A stretch of DNA of 64,000 nucleotides from Spirochaeta isovalerica (GTDB taxonomy: Bacteria; Spirochaetota; Spirochaetia; DSM-2461): positions 1-64,000 of the forward strand of contig NZ_JACHGJ010000013.1 in assembly GCF_014207565.1 (NCBI RefSeq), given 5' to 3'. Position 1 is the first letter of the stretch. Each line of letters begins with the position of its first letter. The notes beneath the pieces were generated by a model. That model was not told the DNA's origin. It did no database searches and worked only from the letters and a program-made list of their open reading frames with translations. Below are positions 28,565 to 36,704 of this stretch, piece after piece. The position numbers were made by a program, and so were the translations under genes.

Positions 28565-29964
28565 TCGTATCTCCTGAAGAAGTCGCCCCAGATCTCATCA
28601 TCAGTCGGTTTGACCGGAGCAAACCACTCTGACACATAAGTCACATTGAGAAAATGTTTATAAGTGATGTTTTCCGTCGTGATATTGCCGCCCCAGGTTC
28701 CGCAGCCCAGAGTTGTGGTCGAAGCCATGCCGTTGAAAAAATTACCGCCGTTTGCCGGAGCCTGCGGCTGGTTGATCATAATCCGGCTGGTCCGCATTTG
28801 AAGAGACATCCGCTCCATATAGTCGTTATTCTTTGTATGAATACCGCAGGAGTGCCCTGTTCCGCAGTTATCTGTCAACCTGATGAGAATTTCCATAGCC
28901 CGATCGAAGCCCCTATACTTGAAAATAGTAAGAACAGGAGATAGTTTTTCCAGACTGAAAAAATCATCCTCGATAGCGTCGACTCCCTCTACGAGAAGTA
29001 TCCTCGTCCCTGCGGGGACCTTCAATCCCGCACCCGCGGCAATATCTTCTGCAGATTTGGCGATTATGGCAGGGTTAATGGAGCGATGCCCTGTTTTGCC
29101 GGGAATCCACATCCATTCCTCCAGAGTTTTTCTCTCTTCACCTCTGCAGACATAGGTTCCCGCTTCCTCCAGTTCCTTCAGGACATTTTCGTAAATGGAA
29201 TCCTCGACAATGATGGAGTTTTCCGAAGAACAGGATGTGGCGTTATCAAAACATTTGCTGAGCACAACCTTGGCTACAGCATCTTTCCAGTCCGCATCTT
29301 CCGCGATAATCTGCACTGAATTTCCCGGTCCGACCCCATAGGCGGGCGTCCCGCTCGAATAGGCAGCTTTCACCATGGCGCTGCCGCCTGTGGCCAGAAC
29401 CAGATCGACCTGTTTCATCAGTTCGCCGGTGGCTTCTATTGAGGGCTCTTTCACAATCTGGATAAGATCTTCCGGAGCGCCGACCTTTTTCAGTCCCCTG
29501 CGCATAAACTCGACGGCTTTGGCCGATGCTTTTTTTGAACGGGGATGGGGCGCGAAAATGACAGCATTACCCCCTTTGAGAATCGAAACCCCATTACTGG
29601 CAGGAGTTGCCGTGGGGTTTGTCACCGGTGTCAAAGCTCCGACCACACCGACAGGTTTGGCGTATTTTTTTATTTTCTTTTCAGGAATTTCTTCAATGCA
29701 GCCCGTGGACTTTACGCCTTTTACATCGTTGATGACTCCCAGCACTTTTCCTTTGTGCTTTGCGATTTTATCCGGAACATTTCCCATTCCCGTCTCTTCG
29801 ACAGCCATTTCCGCCAGGATTTTGATATTCTCATCATTATAGACTTCCCAGGCGACAGCGAAACAGATGTCATCAAGCTGTTGCTGCGAGTAGCCGGCTG
29901 CGATTTTCTGAGCCGCGCGGGCTTTTTCAACAAGTGAAGATATCATCTGCGCTGTTTCAGCCAT
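28561..29964 (-). CDS. sqwD: CoA-acylating aldehyde dehydrogenase, probable sulfoacetaldehyde dehydrogenase
   Basis: A 467-residue aldehyde dehydrogenase of the acylating (EutE/SauS-like) class. In the sulfo-TK pathway it would oxidise sulfoacetaldehyde with NAD+ and CoA to sulfoacetyl-CoA. The catalytic Cys245 is in ATSCSSEN and the nucleotide region is VLATGGSAMVKAAYSSG. The start at 29964 has GGAGG nine bases upstream and overlaps the isomerase stop by eight bases; an in-frame upstream start would lie inside that gene. Assignment to sulfoacetaldehyde rests on the sulfonate context and on the adjacent acyl-CoA ligase. Acetaldehyde is the alternative. Confidence 0.8.
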   Translation of the reverse strand: MAETAQMISSLVEKARAAQKIAAGYSQQQLDDICFAVAWEVYNDENIKILAEMAVEETGMGNVPDKIAKHKGKVLGVINDVKGVKSTGCIEEIPEKKIKKYAKPVGVVGALTPVTNPTATPASNGVSILKGGNAVIFAPHPRSKKASAKAVEFMRRGLKKVGAPEDLIQIVKEPSIEATGELMKQVDLVLATGGSAMVKAAYSSGTPAYGVGPGNSVQIIAEDADWKDAVAKVVLSKCFDNATSCSSENSIIVEDSIYENVLKELEEAGTYVCRGEERKTLEEWMWIPGKTGHRSINPAIIAKSAEDIAAGAGLKVPAGTRILLVEGVDAIEDDFFSLEKLSPVLTIFKYRGFDRAMEILIRLTDNCGTGHSCGIHTKNNDYMERMSLQMRTSRIMINQPQAPANGGNFFNGMASTTTLGCGTWGGNITTENITYKHFLNVTYVSEWFAPVKPTDDEIWGDFFRRYE

Positions 29965-30445
29965 AGATCTCATCCTCCAGTTTCTGGACCTCTTTAAAAG
30001 CATTTGTCAGGAAATCTTTTTTAAACTCCATCTTCTGGGTGAAAGCCATTGATAACCAGGCGTCTACTATCTGCGTTCCCAGGAAAGGTGCTGTAATCCA
30101 ACCGCCCATTGTGATGATGTTGGCATTGTTTATGATCTTGCTCCGCTCTGCAGCAAATACGCTGTCTACGACCGATGCATAAACTCCTTTGAATTTATTG
30201 GAAACAATTGCCATTCCCTGTCCCGTTCCGCAAATAAGGATTCCCTTTTCCGCTTCACCGCTCTGTACGCATTTGGCAACCTTGGGCGCCTGTTCGAAAT
30301 AGGGTCTGGGCTTGTCTTCCGACTCGATTCCGAAATCGATCACCTCGATCGTATCGGCATAGTTTTCTTTCAAGTGTTCGACAACAGCTTTTTTCAAAGG
30401 AAATCCCGAAAGATCCGATGCGATCGCCAGTTTTATTTTATCCAT
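29957..30445 (-). CDS. sqwI: RpiB-like isomerase, probable 4-deoxy-4-sulfoerythrose isomerase
   Basis: A 162-residue member of the RpiB/LacAB family. The catalytic Cys72 is kept in ICGTGQGM. The usual SDHAG at the N-terminus is SDLSG (Leu12 replaces the substrate histidine) and the usual GIRA is GVYA (Tyr for the phosphate-binding Arg). Loss of phosphate contacts fits a sulfonated, unphosphorylated substrate. In the sulfo-TK route this enzyme turns sulfoerythrose into sulfoerythrulose so that the transketolase can act a second time. It lies three bases from the transketolase C-terminal gene. Confidence 0.8.
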   Translation of the reverse strand: MDKIKLAIASDLSGFPLKKAVVEHLKENYADTIEVIDFGIESEDKPRPYFEQAPKVAKCVQSGEAEKGILICGTGQGMAIVSNKFKGVYASVVDSVFAAERSKIINNANIITMGGWITAPFLGTQIVDAWLSMAFTQKMEFKKDFLTNAFKEVQKLEDEIYG

Positions 30446-30447
30446 CC

Positions 30448-31386
30448 CTATTTCCTCCCCATTAGCTCTTTGGCTTTTTTCACTATATTTTCTTTTGTAA
30501 ATCCGTAAGCTTCTTTCAGGTACTCCAGAGTCCCGACCTGACCGAACTGATCTTCAACCGCGACGGCGGCAACCGGAACGGGAAATTCTTCTCCCAGACA
30601 TTCGCTAACGGCGCTGAAGAGTCCTCCCGCTTTCTGGTGGTTTTCACAAACGAGGATAGCTCCGGTCTTTTCCGCACTTTCTACAACAAGTTTTCTGTCC
30701 AGCGGCTTGACGGTGTGCATATCGATAACCCGGGCCTTTATGCCCTCTTCAATGAGGAGGTCAGCTGCGGCGAGAGTCTCAGGAACCATAACATAGCCGC
30801 TGGCAATGATAGTCAGGTCATCACCCTCTTTTAAAACATTCCCTTTTCCGAGAATGACTTCATCGGTATCGCTGTAAAGTGTGTATTTCCCTTTTCTCTG
30901 AAGGCGCATATAAGTGCTTCCCTTATGTTCCGTCGCCTGTTTGATCAGGGATTTGAGGGATACGCTGTCACAGGGCTCGAAAATCACAAGCCCGGGGATA
31001 CACCGCATTAGTCCGGTATCCTCGAAAGGCATATGGGTTCCCCCGTTAAAAGCGGCGGTAACGCCGGGATCCGTACCGACCAGCTTCACATTCTGTTGCG
31101 CATAATTGGCCGAGATAAAAAACTGGTCGTAGGTTCTTCTGGCGGCGAAACAACCGAATGTGGCGGCCCAGGGGATTTTCCCACCTGCTGAAAGTCCTGA
31201 AGCGACTCCGACCATATTGGCTTCGGCGACACCGACATTGAAGGCTCTTTCGGGGAATTTATCTTTGAATGATCCGGTTCCCGTGGCCCGCATAAGGTCT
31301 GCTTCAAGAACGCAGATCCTCTCATCCGTTCCGGCCATTTCAATAAGCGTCTCAGTGTATACTTCTCTCATATCTTTATCAGACAT
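30448..31386 (-). CDS. sqwH: Transketolase C-terminal subunit, probable 6-deoxy-6-sulfofructose transketolase
   Basis: A 312-residue subunit holding the pyrimidine-binding and C-terminal domains of a split transketolase. The TPP-activating Glu55 is in FNVGVAEANMVG. The donor-site loop GTDPGVTAAFNGGTHMPFEDTGLMR is the usual position for sugar contacts. It pairs with the N-terminal subunit encoded 16 bases upstream. Split transketolases occur in several pathways; here the sulfoquinovosidase and isomerase arm and sulfoacetaldehyde genes point to SqwGH, which removes two C2 units from sulfofructose and sulfoerythrulose. Confidence 0.85.
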   Translation of the reverse strand: MSDKDMREVYTETLIEMAGTDERICVLEADLMRATGTGSFKDKFPERAFNVGVAEANMVGVASGLSAGGKIPWAATFGCFAARRTYDQFFISANYAQQNVKLVGTDPGVTAAFNGGTHMPFEDTGLMRCIPGLVIFEPCDSVSLKSLIKQATEHKGSTYMRLQRKGKYTLYSDTDEVILGKGNVLKEGDDLTIIASGYVMVPETLAAADLLIEEGIKARVIDMHTVKPLDRKLVVESAEKTGAILVCENHQKAGGLFSAVSECLGEEFPVPVAAVAVEDQFGQVGTLEYLKEAYGFTKENIVKKAKELMGRK

Positions 31387-31402
31387 CGTTATTTCCTCTC
31401 CC

Positions 31403-32221
31403 TCAGTCCAGCGCTTCTATGGCTTCTTTAGCCTGCTCATACGTAAAGGCCATGTTGTGATTCGTGATGACTCCTTCCGCAAAGGAACAGCCTTTCCCTT
31501 TTATGGTGTCCATTATGATCATGGTCGGCTTATCCACCGACTGACGGGCTTTGTCTATAGCTCTATCCAGTTCCGCGAAACTATGTCCGTTGACTCTGTC
31601 GGTATTCCACCCGAAGGCTTTCCATTTGGCTTCCGGATCATCGATGGACATGATATCGCTGGTGTATCCATCTATCTGCATCTTGTTGTAATCCGTAAAT
31701 GCGATAAGCTTGTTGAGTTTGAACTGGGACGCCGTCATAGCCGCTTCCCAGTTCTGCCCCTCCTGGGATTCCCCGTCACCGATTATGGCAAAGACATTGC
31801 GTTCAGACTTGTCGAGCTTCATAGCCAGCGTCAGGCCGATGGCCGACGAAAGCCCCTGCCCGAGAGAACCGGTCGTCATATCAATTCCCGGCGTTCTGTT
31901 CATATCGCAGTGACTGGGAAGGTTTGTGCCGCCCTGATTGAGTGTGTGAAGCCATTCCTCGGGAAAAAAACCTTTCTGCGCCAGCGTGCTGTACAGGGCG
32001 GGACCGGCGTGTCCTTTGGAAAGAACGAGTTTGTCGCGGTCTGCCATTTTCGGATTGTCAGGATCAATATGCATTTTCCTGTAATAAAGAATGGTCAGCA
32101 AATCGGTGATGGACATAGCGCCTCCGATGTGTCCGACACCGAGAAAACCGATAGAATCTATGGTCTTTTTTCTGATATCTTTTGCCAGATCTTCGAGATC
32201 TTTGTAATTGTTTTCAGACAT
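31403..32221 (-). CDS. sqwG: Transketolase N-terminal subunit, probable 6-deoxy-6-sulfofructose transketolase
   Basis: A 272-residue TPP-binding half of a split transketolase. It has His31 in GVGHIGGAMS, His71 in LSKGHAGPALY and the TPP/metal motif beginning GDGESQEG (residue 148 onward) with the following Asn in TDYNKMQ. CAGGAG gives a good ribosome site. It is the first gene of the leftward operon. A ROK-type operator (32239-32255) lies in its leader, so its expression should rise when sulfoquinovose or a derivative is present. Ordinary pentose-phosphate transketolase is the alternative. Confidence 0.85.
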   Translation of the reverse strand: MSENNYKDLEDLAKDIRKKTIDSIGFLGVGHIGGAMSITDLLTILYYRKMHIDPDNPKMADRDKLVLSKGHAGPALYSTLAQKGFFPEEWLHTLNQGGTNLPSHCDMNRTPGIDMTTGSLGQGLSSAIGLTLAMKLDKSERNVFAIIGDGESQEGQNWEAAMTASQFKLNKLIAFTDYNKMQIDGYTSDIMSIDDPEAKWKAFGWNTDRVNGHSFAELDRAIDKARQSVDKPTMIIMDTIKGKGCSFAEGVITNHNMAFTYEQAKEAIEALD

Positions 32222-32238
32222 TTCAACTCCTGATTTAG

Positions 32239-32255
32239 TTACTTACTGTAAATAA
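32239..32255. promoter_or_regulatory. ROK-regulator operator 1, leader of the sqw operon
   Basis: TTACTTA-CTG-TAAATAA is a 7-3-7 inverted repeat with one mismatch, the same architecture as the perfect copy upstream of the ABC operon. It lies 18 bases before the sqwG start, between promoter and gene. A TTTACA-N17-TAATTT promoter candidate precedes it on the minus strand. Confidence 0.65.
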
Positions 32256-32354
32256 ATAATTAAATACAAATTATCACCCTCCTGTGATTCTGTAAAGCGA
32301 AATTGATTTTGATTCTTGCAAAAAATGAAAAAAGGCTGTTAAATGAAATATAAC

Positions 32355-32371
32355 TTACTTACAGGAAGAAA
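32355..32371. promoter_or_regulatory. ROK-regulator operator 2, at the repressor gene start
   Basis: TTACTTA-CAG-GAAGAAA: the left arm is perfect and the right arm matches five of seven positions. It overlaps the ribosome site and ends three bases before the ATG of the ROK gene, suggesting autorepression by blocking transcription or translation. Confidence 0.5.
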
Positions 32372-32374
32372 TAA

Positions 32375-33553
32375 ATGGCCAAATCTGACCTTCCTCTCCG
32401 CGGAAACGACATTAGAATAATAAATGAAAAGCTGATTCTGGGATTAATACAGAGGCACGGAAATCTGTCTCAGTCGGAAGCGGTGAATCTCACGGGCCTG
32501 AAACCGCCTACTATTTTACGCATATTTGCCAATCTTGAAAATGACAAACTCATCACTATTAATAAAAAAACAGATATATTGACTGAAAAAAAAGGCCGGA
32601 AACCTGTTTACTATAAAATTAATGCTAAAGCGGCCTATGCCATAGGCGTAGACTTCTGTTCCACTTCCATTTCCGTCGTCATAGTCGATTTCAACCGGAA
32701 ACCTGTCTACAGTAAGTTTATAGACATCAATGAAGACCATACGGGAGACTCCATATTCGAGCTGATCTGTCAGATGATCCAGAGGGGAATCGATTCAAAA
32801 TCCATACCGAAATCCCGGATCCTGGGTATAGGGATAGGGGCTCCGGGAAAAGTGGATATATCCTCGGGATCAGTGATTTTTTATGACAGGATCGAAGGGC
32901 TGTCCGACTACCCTCTTCGCCGGAAAATGGCAGAGCGCTTCGATACTGAGATCTTCGTAAACAATAACTGTTCGGTTATAGCCATGAATGAATACCAGTA
33001 CGGCACAGTTTCCGAGTCCCAATCTCTCGTAACGCTTCTGATCCGAAGCGGCGTGGGCGGAGCCTTTATAAATGAGGGACAGGTTCTGACTACAAAAGGT
33101 TCGACAACTATGGAAATCGGTCACACATCCATTGATTATAATGGCAGACAATGTGAATGCGGTGAAAAAGGCTGCCTTCAGTCCTACCTGGCAGAACCGG
33201 CTATTATTAAAGACATACAGGCAGTAGCACCCTTAAAGAATTTCCTGGAGATTGACAATCTCATCAAAGAAGATGCCGAGGGAGTGGATAACTTTATACG
33301 GGAAAAAGCCTTTCAGATGACCAAAGGATTAAAAATGCTCAGCCGCGTTTTTTCACCGGACACCTTCCTTATTATATCGCGCTCTCCTCTCTATGCTGAA
33401 AAACTGGCCTTTTACACGAACGAACTGATGCAGAATGATCCCTGCCGATTCGATAATATTGAAGGCCTGTCAATTGAACACTGCGCCTACAACCCCGTTC
33501 ACGCCGGACAGGGTGCTGCGGACCTCGTCTTTTCCGACTATTTTACACACTGA
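32375..33553 (+). CDS. ROK-family transcriptional repressor
   Basis: A 392-residue regulator of the NagC/XylR type. The N-terminal winged helix (residues 12-60) contains NLSQSEAVNLTGLKPPTILRIF. A sugar-kinase-like ROK domain follows, with GIGIGAPGKVD and the zinc motif CECGEKGCLQ after EIGHTSID. Ligand is probably a sugar of the adjacent pathway such as sulfoquinovose or sulfofructose. It is divergent from sqwG and upstream of the ABC operon. Palindromes of one kind flank both promoters and its own start, so local repression is the likely role. Confidence 0.9.
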   Translation: MAKSDLPLRGNDIRIINEKLILGLIQRHGNLSQSEAVNLTGLKPPTILRIFANLENDKLITINKKTDILTEKKGRKPVYYKINAKAAYAIGVDFCSTSISVVIVDFNRKPVYSKFIDINEDHTGDSIFELICQMIQRGIDSKSIPKSRILGIGIGAPGKVDISSGSVIFYDRIEGLSDYPLRRKMAERFDTEIFVNNNCSVIAMNEYQYGTVSESQSLVTLLIRSGVGGAFINEGQVLTTKGSTTMEIGHTSIDYNGRQCECGEKGCLQSYLAEPAIIKDIQAVAPLKNFLEIDNLIKEDAEGVDNFIREKAFQMTKGLKMLSRVFSPDTFLIISRSPLYAEKLAFYTNELMQNDPCRFDNIEGLSIEHCAYNPVHAGQGAADLVFSDYFTH

Positions 33554-33579
33554 TCGCAATTGATTTATAAAGATTTTAT

Positions 33580-33625
33580 TTGACAGGTATTTATCAGTCG
33601 TGATTTACTTACTTATCGTAAGTAA
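33580..33625 (+). promoter_or_regulatory. Promoter and perfect ROK operator for the sulfoquinovoside uptake operon
   Basis: TTGACA at 33580-33585, 17 bases, then a weak -10 (ATTTAC, 33603-33608). The perfect palindrome TTACTTA-TCG-TAAGTAA lies at 33609-33625, covering the expected start site. A tandem extra TTACTTA overlaps its left edge. AAGGAG follows 7 bases later. The weak -10 and overlapping operator fit a tightly repressed promoter. Confidence 0.7.
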
Positions 33626-33642
33626 TTAAAAAGGAGAATGAA

Positions 33643-34905
33643 ATGAGAAAAATTACTTTTCTGGTTCTATCACTGACTCTTCTTGCTGCAGGAACTCTGT
33701 TTGCAAACGGTCAGCAGGATAAAGAAAAAGAAATCGTGCTGAAATGGCCCTCGATCTGGGTTGGAGAGGACTCAAAAGCAGGTGCAGTCGCAGAGCTGGT
33801 TGATCAGTTCAATGCCGACAATGCCGGAAAGATCAGAGTCGAAGTTGAGGCTCAGCCTGACTACGACGGATATGAGCAGAAAATCAGAACTTCCATAGCC
33901 GCCGGAATCGTTCCCGATATTTTTACAATGAAACTTAATCCCACAACTAAAGCTTATTACGAATCTCCCCTTCTGATGGATTTCTCGAAAGAGCTCAATG
34001 GGGGATGGGGAAAAGATTTCAATGCCGGAACAGTTGCCCAGGCAACAGTTGACGGAATGGTAAAATCACTCCCTTACGAAGTTGCCATTACACCTGTATG
34101 GTACAACATGGATCTTTTCAAAAAAGCCGGTGTTTCAAAATATCCCCAGACCTATGCGGAATTCCTCGATGCGGCAGCCAAACTTAAAGCAGCCGGATTT
34201 ATTCCCACATCGCAGATGACCGGCGGATCAAACGCCTGGACATCCATGCTATGGTATTCCCATTTCCTCGCTTCTTTCGGCGGGCCCGATGTATATGCCA
34301 ATCCTTTCGGAACAGATGCCTATGTTAAAGCGGCCGAAGTTCTCCTGGCCATGTACAGCGACGGCAATACATCCATTGATGCAATCGGTGGAGATGCCGG
34401 TGTTTCCGGCGGCCACTACCTGGCAGGCGAATCAGCCATGTTCATAAACGGCCCCTGGTATATCGGACGTGTAAAATCCGAAGCACCCGCTGTTTACAGC
34501 GCGACTGAAGTCGGTCCCGCTCCTGCTGCAGGAAACAATAAAGGCGCCATGGTAGGTTTCCTTCAGACGAACTTCGCAGCAGCCGCCAACGCTGACGATC
34601 CCGAAAAAGCCGCAGCCGCTGTCAAATTCATAAAATGGATGACAAAATCGGAAAACGTGGCAAAGATTTCAGCTGCTTCCGGAGCTATGTTCGCCGTTAA
34701 ATACGATTCATCTTCCATCACGGATGAACTGATGGGTAAATTCATCAACGCTTCAAATGATGCATCATTCACCATCCCCCATCTGGAAGGTGTTGTAACT
34801 TCCGATGTTATCACCGAATTCGGTCAGGCTCTCGGCAAAATGGCCCTCGGCGAAGCGACTCCCGAAGAGTTCGTTGAAATGTTGAAAAAAGTTCAGGACC
34901 AGTAA
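33643..34905 (+). CDS. Sugar ABC transporter substrate-binding protein
   Basis: A 420-residue periplasmic binding protein of the CUT1 (MalE/UgpB-like) type. Its signal peptide ends at LFANGQQ, with no lipobox Cys. Mature features include LKWPSIWVGEDSKAGAVAEL and the aromatic pocket region YEVAITPVWYNMDLFKKAG. As first gene of the operon with two permeases, sulfoquinovosidase and isomerase it probably binds sulfoquinovose or sulfoquinovosyl glycerol. A stable stem-loop after the stop would favour higher expression than the permeases. Confidence 0.9.
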   Translation: MRKITFLVLSLTLLAAGTLFANGQQDKEKEIVLKWPSIWVGEDSKAGAVAELVDQFNADNAGKIRVEVEAQPDYDGYEQKIRTSIAAGIVPDIFTMKLNPTTKAYYESPLLMDFSKELNGGWGKDFNAGTVAQATVDGMVKSLPYEVAITPVWYNMDLFKKAGVSKYPQTYAEFLDAAAKLKAAGFIPTSQMTGGSNAWTSMLWYSHFLASFGGPDVYANPFGTDAYVKAAEVLLAMYSDGNTSIDAIGGDAGVSGGHYLAGESAMFINGPWYIGRVKSEAPAVYSATEVGPAPAAGNNKGAMVGFLQTNFAAAANADDPEKAAAAVKFIKWMTKSENVAKISAASGAMFAVKYDSSSITDELMGKFINASNDASFTIPHLEGVVTSDVITEFGQALGKMALGEATPEEFVEMLKKVQDQ

Positions 34906-34930
34906 TCTCATCGTAGTATAATTACATTAA

Positions 34931-34954
34931 CGGGACAGAAAATATTCTGTCCCG
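34931..34954 (+). other. Intercistronic stem-loop after the binding-protein gene
   Basis: The perfect ten-base stem CGGGACAGAA/TTCTGTCCCG has a four-base loop and is followed by CTTTATCTCTCTTT. It is probably a partial terminator or an mRNA stabiliser that keeps binding protein above permease levels. Confidence 0.65.
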
Positions 34955-34984
34955 CTTTATCTCTCTTTCAAGGAAATCACCGTA

Positions 34985-35863
34985 ATGAAAAAAAATAAAA
35001 ATATCAAAATGATATTGCTTTTCCTTGTTCCCGTTGCCTTTCTCTACATAAGTTTTTTTATTTATCCTCTGGCATTCGTACTGGGAACAAGTCTGACTGA
35101 GTGGAATGGCATATCGGCCATGAAGTTTATTGGTCTTGGCAATTATAAAAAGCTTTTAACCGATGGAACATTCCTCCTATCTATAAAAAACAATATAATT
35201 TGGGCTTTATCAGGTGGTTTCATTCAGATACCGCTGGCGACGATGGTGGCGTTAATACTTGCAAGGAAACCCAGAGGATGGAAGACGCTGAGAACCATTT
35301 ACTTCCTTCCAAATATTATTTCCGCCGTTGCAATCGCTATGATGTGGAAAGCCATTTACAACCCCATGTACGGTTTTCTCAATGCCTTTTTAAATCTTTT
35401 CGGCATCGAAGGCCATAACTGGCTGGGAGAAACAGCCACAGCTTTGCCGGCGGTTATAGCCCAGACCGTTCTTTATATCGGCTATTTCATGGTTATCATA
35501 TTTGCGGCTACGACAACCATCCCCAAATCCTTTTACGAAGCCGCAGAGATCGACGGCTGCACAACTCTTCAGCAGGAATGGTATATAACCCTGCCAATGA
35601 TCAGAGGGATACTTGTCACAACCATAACCCTGGCCATGGCTTATGGAATGAGACATTTCGAAGCGACATTCCTCATGACCAGCGGGGGACCTGCCCATTC
35701 GACTTCGGTTATGGGTCTGGTTCTCTACAACAAAATGGACGCATTCCGGTTAGGAGAAGCCAATGCGACAGGAACCATTCTGATTCTTCTGGGAACTGTG
35801 GTCATTGTTCTCATTCGAAAACTTCTTTCCCGGGGAGATGCCGGATCCGATTCGGTACAGTAG
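34985..35863 (+). CDS. Sugar ABC transporter permease 1 (MalF-like)
   Basis: A 292-residue inner-membrane permease with six TM segments. The EAA loop that docks the ATPase is visible as YEAAEIDGCTTLQQEWYITLPMI near residue 185. CUT1 family. It is encoded between the binding protein and the second permease. No ATPase gene is in the cluster, so the transporter probably borrows a shared MsmK/UgpC-type ATPase from elsewhere in the genome. Confidence 0.9.
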   Translation: MKKNKNIKMILLFLVPVAFLYISFFIYPLAFVLGTSLTEWNGISAMKFIGLGNYKKLLTDGTFLLSIKNNIIWALSGGFIQIPLATMVALILARKPRGWKTLRTIYFLPNIISAVAIAMMWKAIYNPMYGFLNAFLNLFGIEGHNWLGETATALPAVIAQTVLYIGYFMVIIFAATTTIPKSFYEAAEIDGCTTLQQEWYITLPMIRGILVTTITLAMAYGMRHFEATFLMTSGGPAHSTSVMGLVLYNKMDAFRLGEANATGTILILLGTVVIVLIRKLLSRGDAGSDSVQ

Positions 35864-35872
35864 GAGATTGTC

Positions 35873-36697
35873 ATGAAAGCATTGTTAAACACCCTGAAAT
35901 GGATAATTCTTATATTTTTTCTCTTTGTGGCCCTCTATCCCCTGATCTGGCTTCTACTGGCTTCATTTAAAACCAACAACCTGGAACTCCAGCAGAATCC
36001 TTTCGGTTTTCCCGAGAAGTGGATGTTCGTCAACTATTACACGGCTATTGTAAAGGCGAAACTGCCCGCTCTTTTTATCCACTCCATCATTGTGGCTTTC
36101 AGCGCCGTATTCGTCAATCTGCTCGTGGCATCCATGACATCCTTTGTCATTTCCCGAGAAGAGTTCAAAGGGAAAAATGTTTTACTGACTGTTCTGGCAG
36201 CAGGGATACTCCTTCCGATTATTTCCTTTATGGTTCCCTACTTCACCATTATTCAGAAGATGCGCCTCTATGACTCTCTTCTGGCACTTATACTGGTTTA
36301 CAGCGCTATAAACATACCCATTTCCGTTTTTCTTCTGACTTCTTTCATGGATTCCATCCCCAGGGAACTGGAAGAAGCCGCGACCATCGACGGCGCCAGT
36401 TTCGTTCAGAGATTCACAAAAATCATCGTGCCTCTCTCTCAGACAGGACTGGCAACGGCCGGTACATTCTGCTTTATCTATTCGTGGAATGAGTTTATCA
36501 TGGCTCTTCTGCTCACTTCTTCAGAATCATCGAGAACTCTTCAGCTGGGTATCCGATTCTTTACCAGCCAGTTCGTAACCAACTATACGGCTATGTACGC
36601 AGCAATTGTCATAACAATTGTTCCGAGTATTATCGTCTATTTTATTTTCCATAACAAAATCATCTCCGGTCTGACTGCCGGAGCCGTGAAAGGTTGA
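35873..36697 (+). CDS. Sugar ABC transporter permease 2 (MalG-like)
   Basis: A 274-residue permease with six TM segments and the EAA loop LEEAATIDGASFVQRFTKIIVPL near residue 165. It partners permease 1, starting nine bases after it, and ends seven bases before the sulfoquinovosidase gene. Role inferred from the operon: uptake of sulfoquinovosides across the inner membrane. Confidence 0.9.
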   Translation: MKALLNTLKWIILIFFLFVALYPLIWLLLASFKTNNLELQQNPFGFPEKWMFVNYYTAIVKAKLPALFIHSIIVAFSAVFVNLLVASMTSFVISREEFKGKNVLLTVLAAGILLPIISFMVPYFTIIQKMRLYDSLLALILVYSAINIPISVFLLTSFMDSIPRELEEAATIDGASFVQRFTKIIVPLSQTGLATAGTFCFIYSWNEFIMALLLTSSESSRTLQLGIRFFTSQFVTNYTAMYAAIVITIVPSIIVYFIFHNKIISGLTAGAVKG

Positions 36698-36704
36698 TAA
36701 AAAA

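Noticed and set aside
29957-32221. Ordinary pentose-phosphate genes (rpiB, transketolase)
   Set aside because: The isomerase lacks phosphate-site residues and the operon context is sulfoquinovose metabolism; transketolase alone would not decide it.
31160-32233. Plus-strand frame of 357 codons opposite the two transketolase genes
   Set aside because: It spans both real genes and their gap on the other strand and shows no family features.
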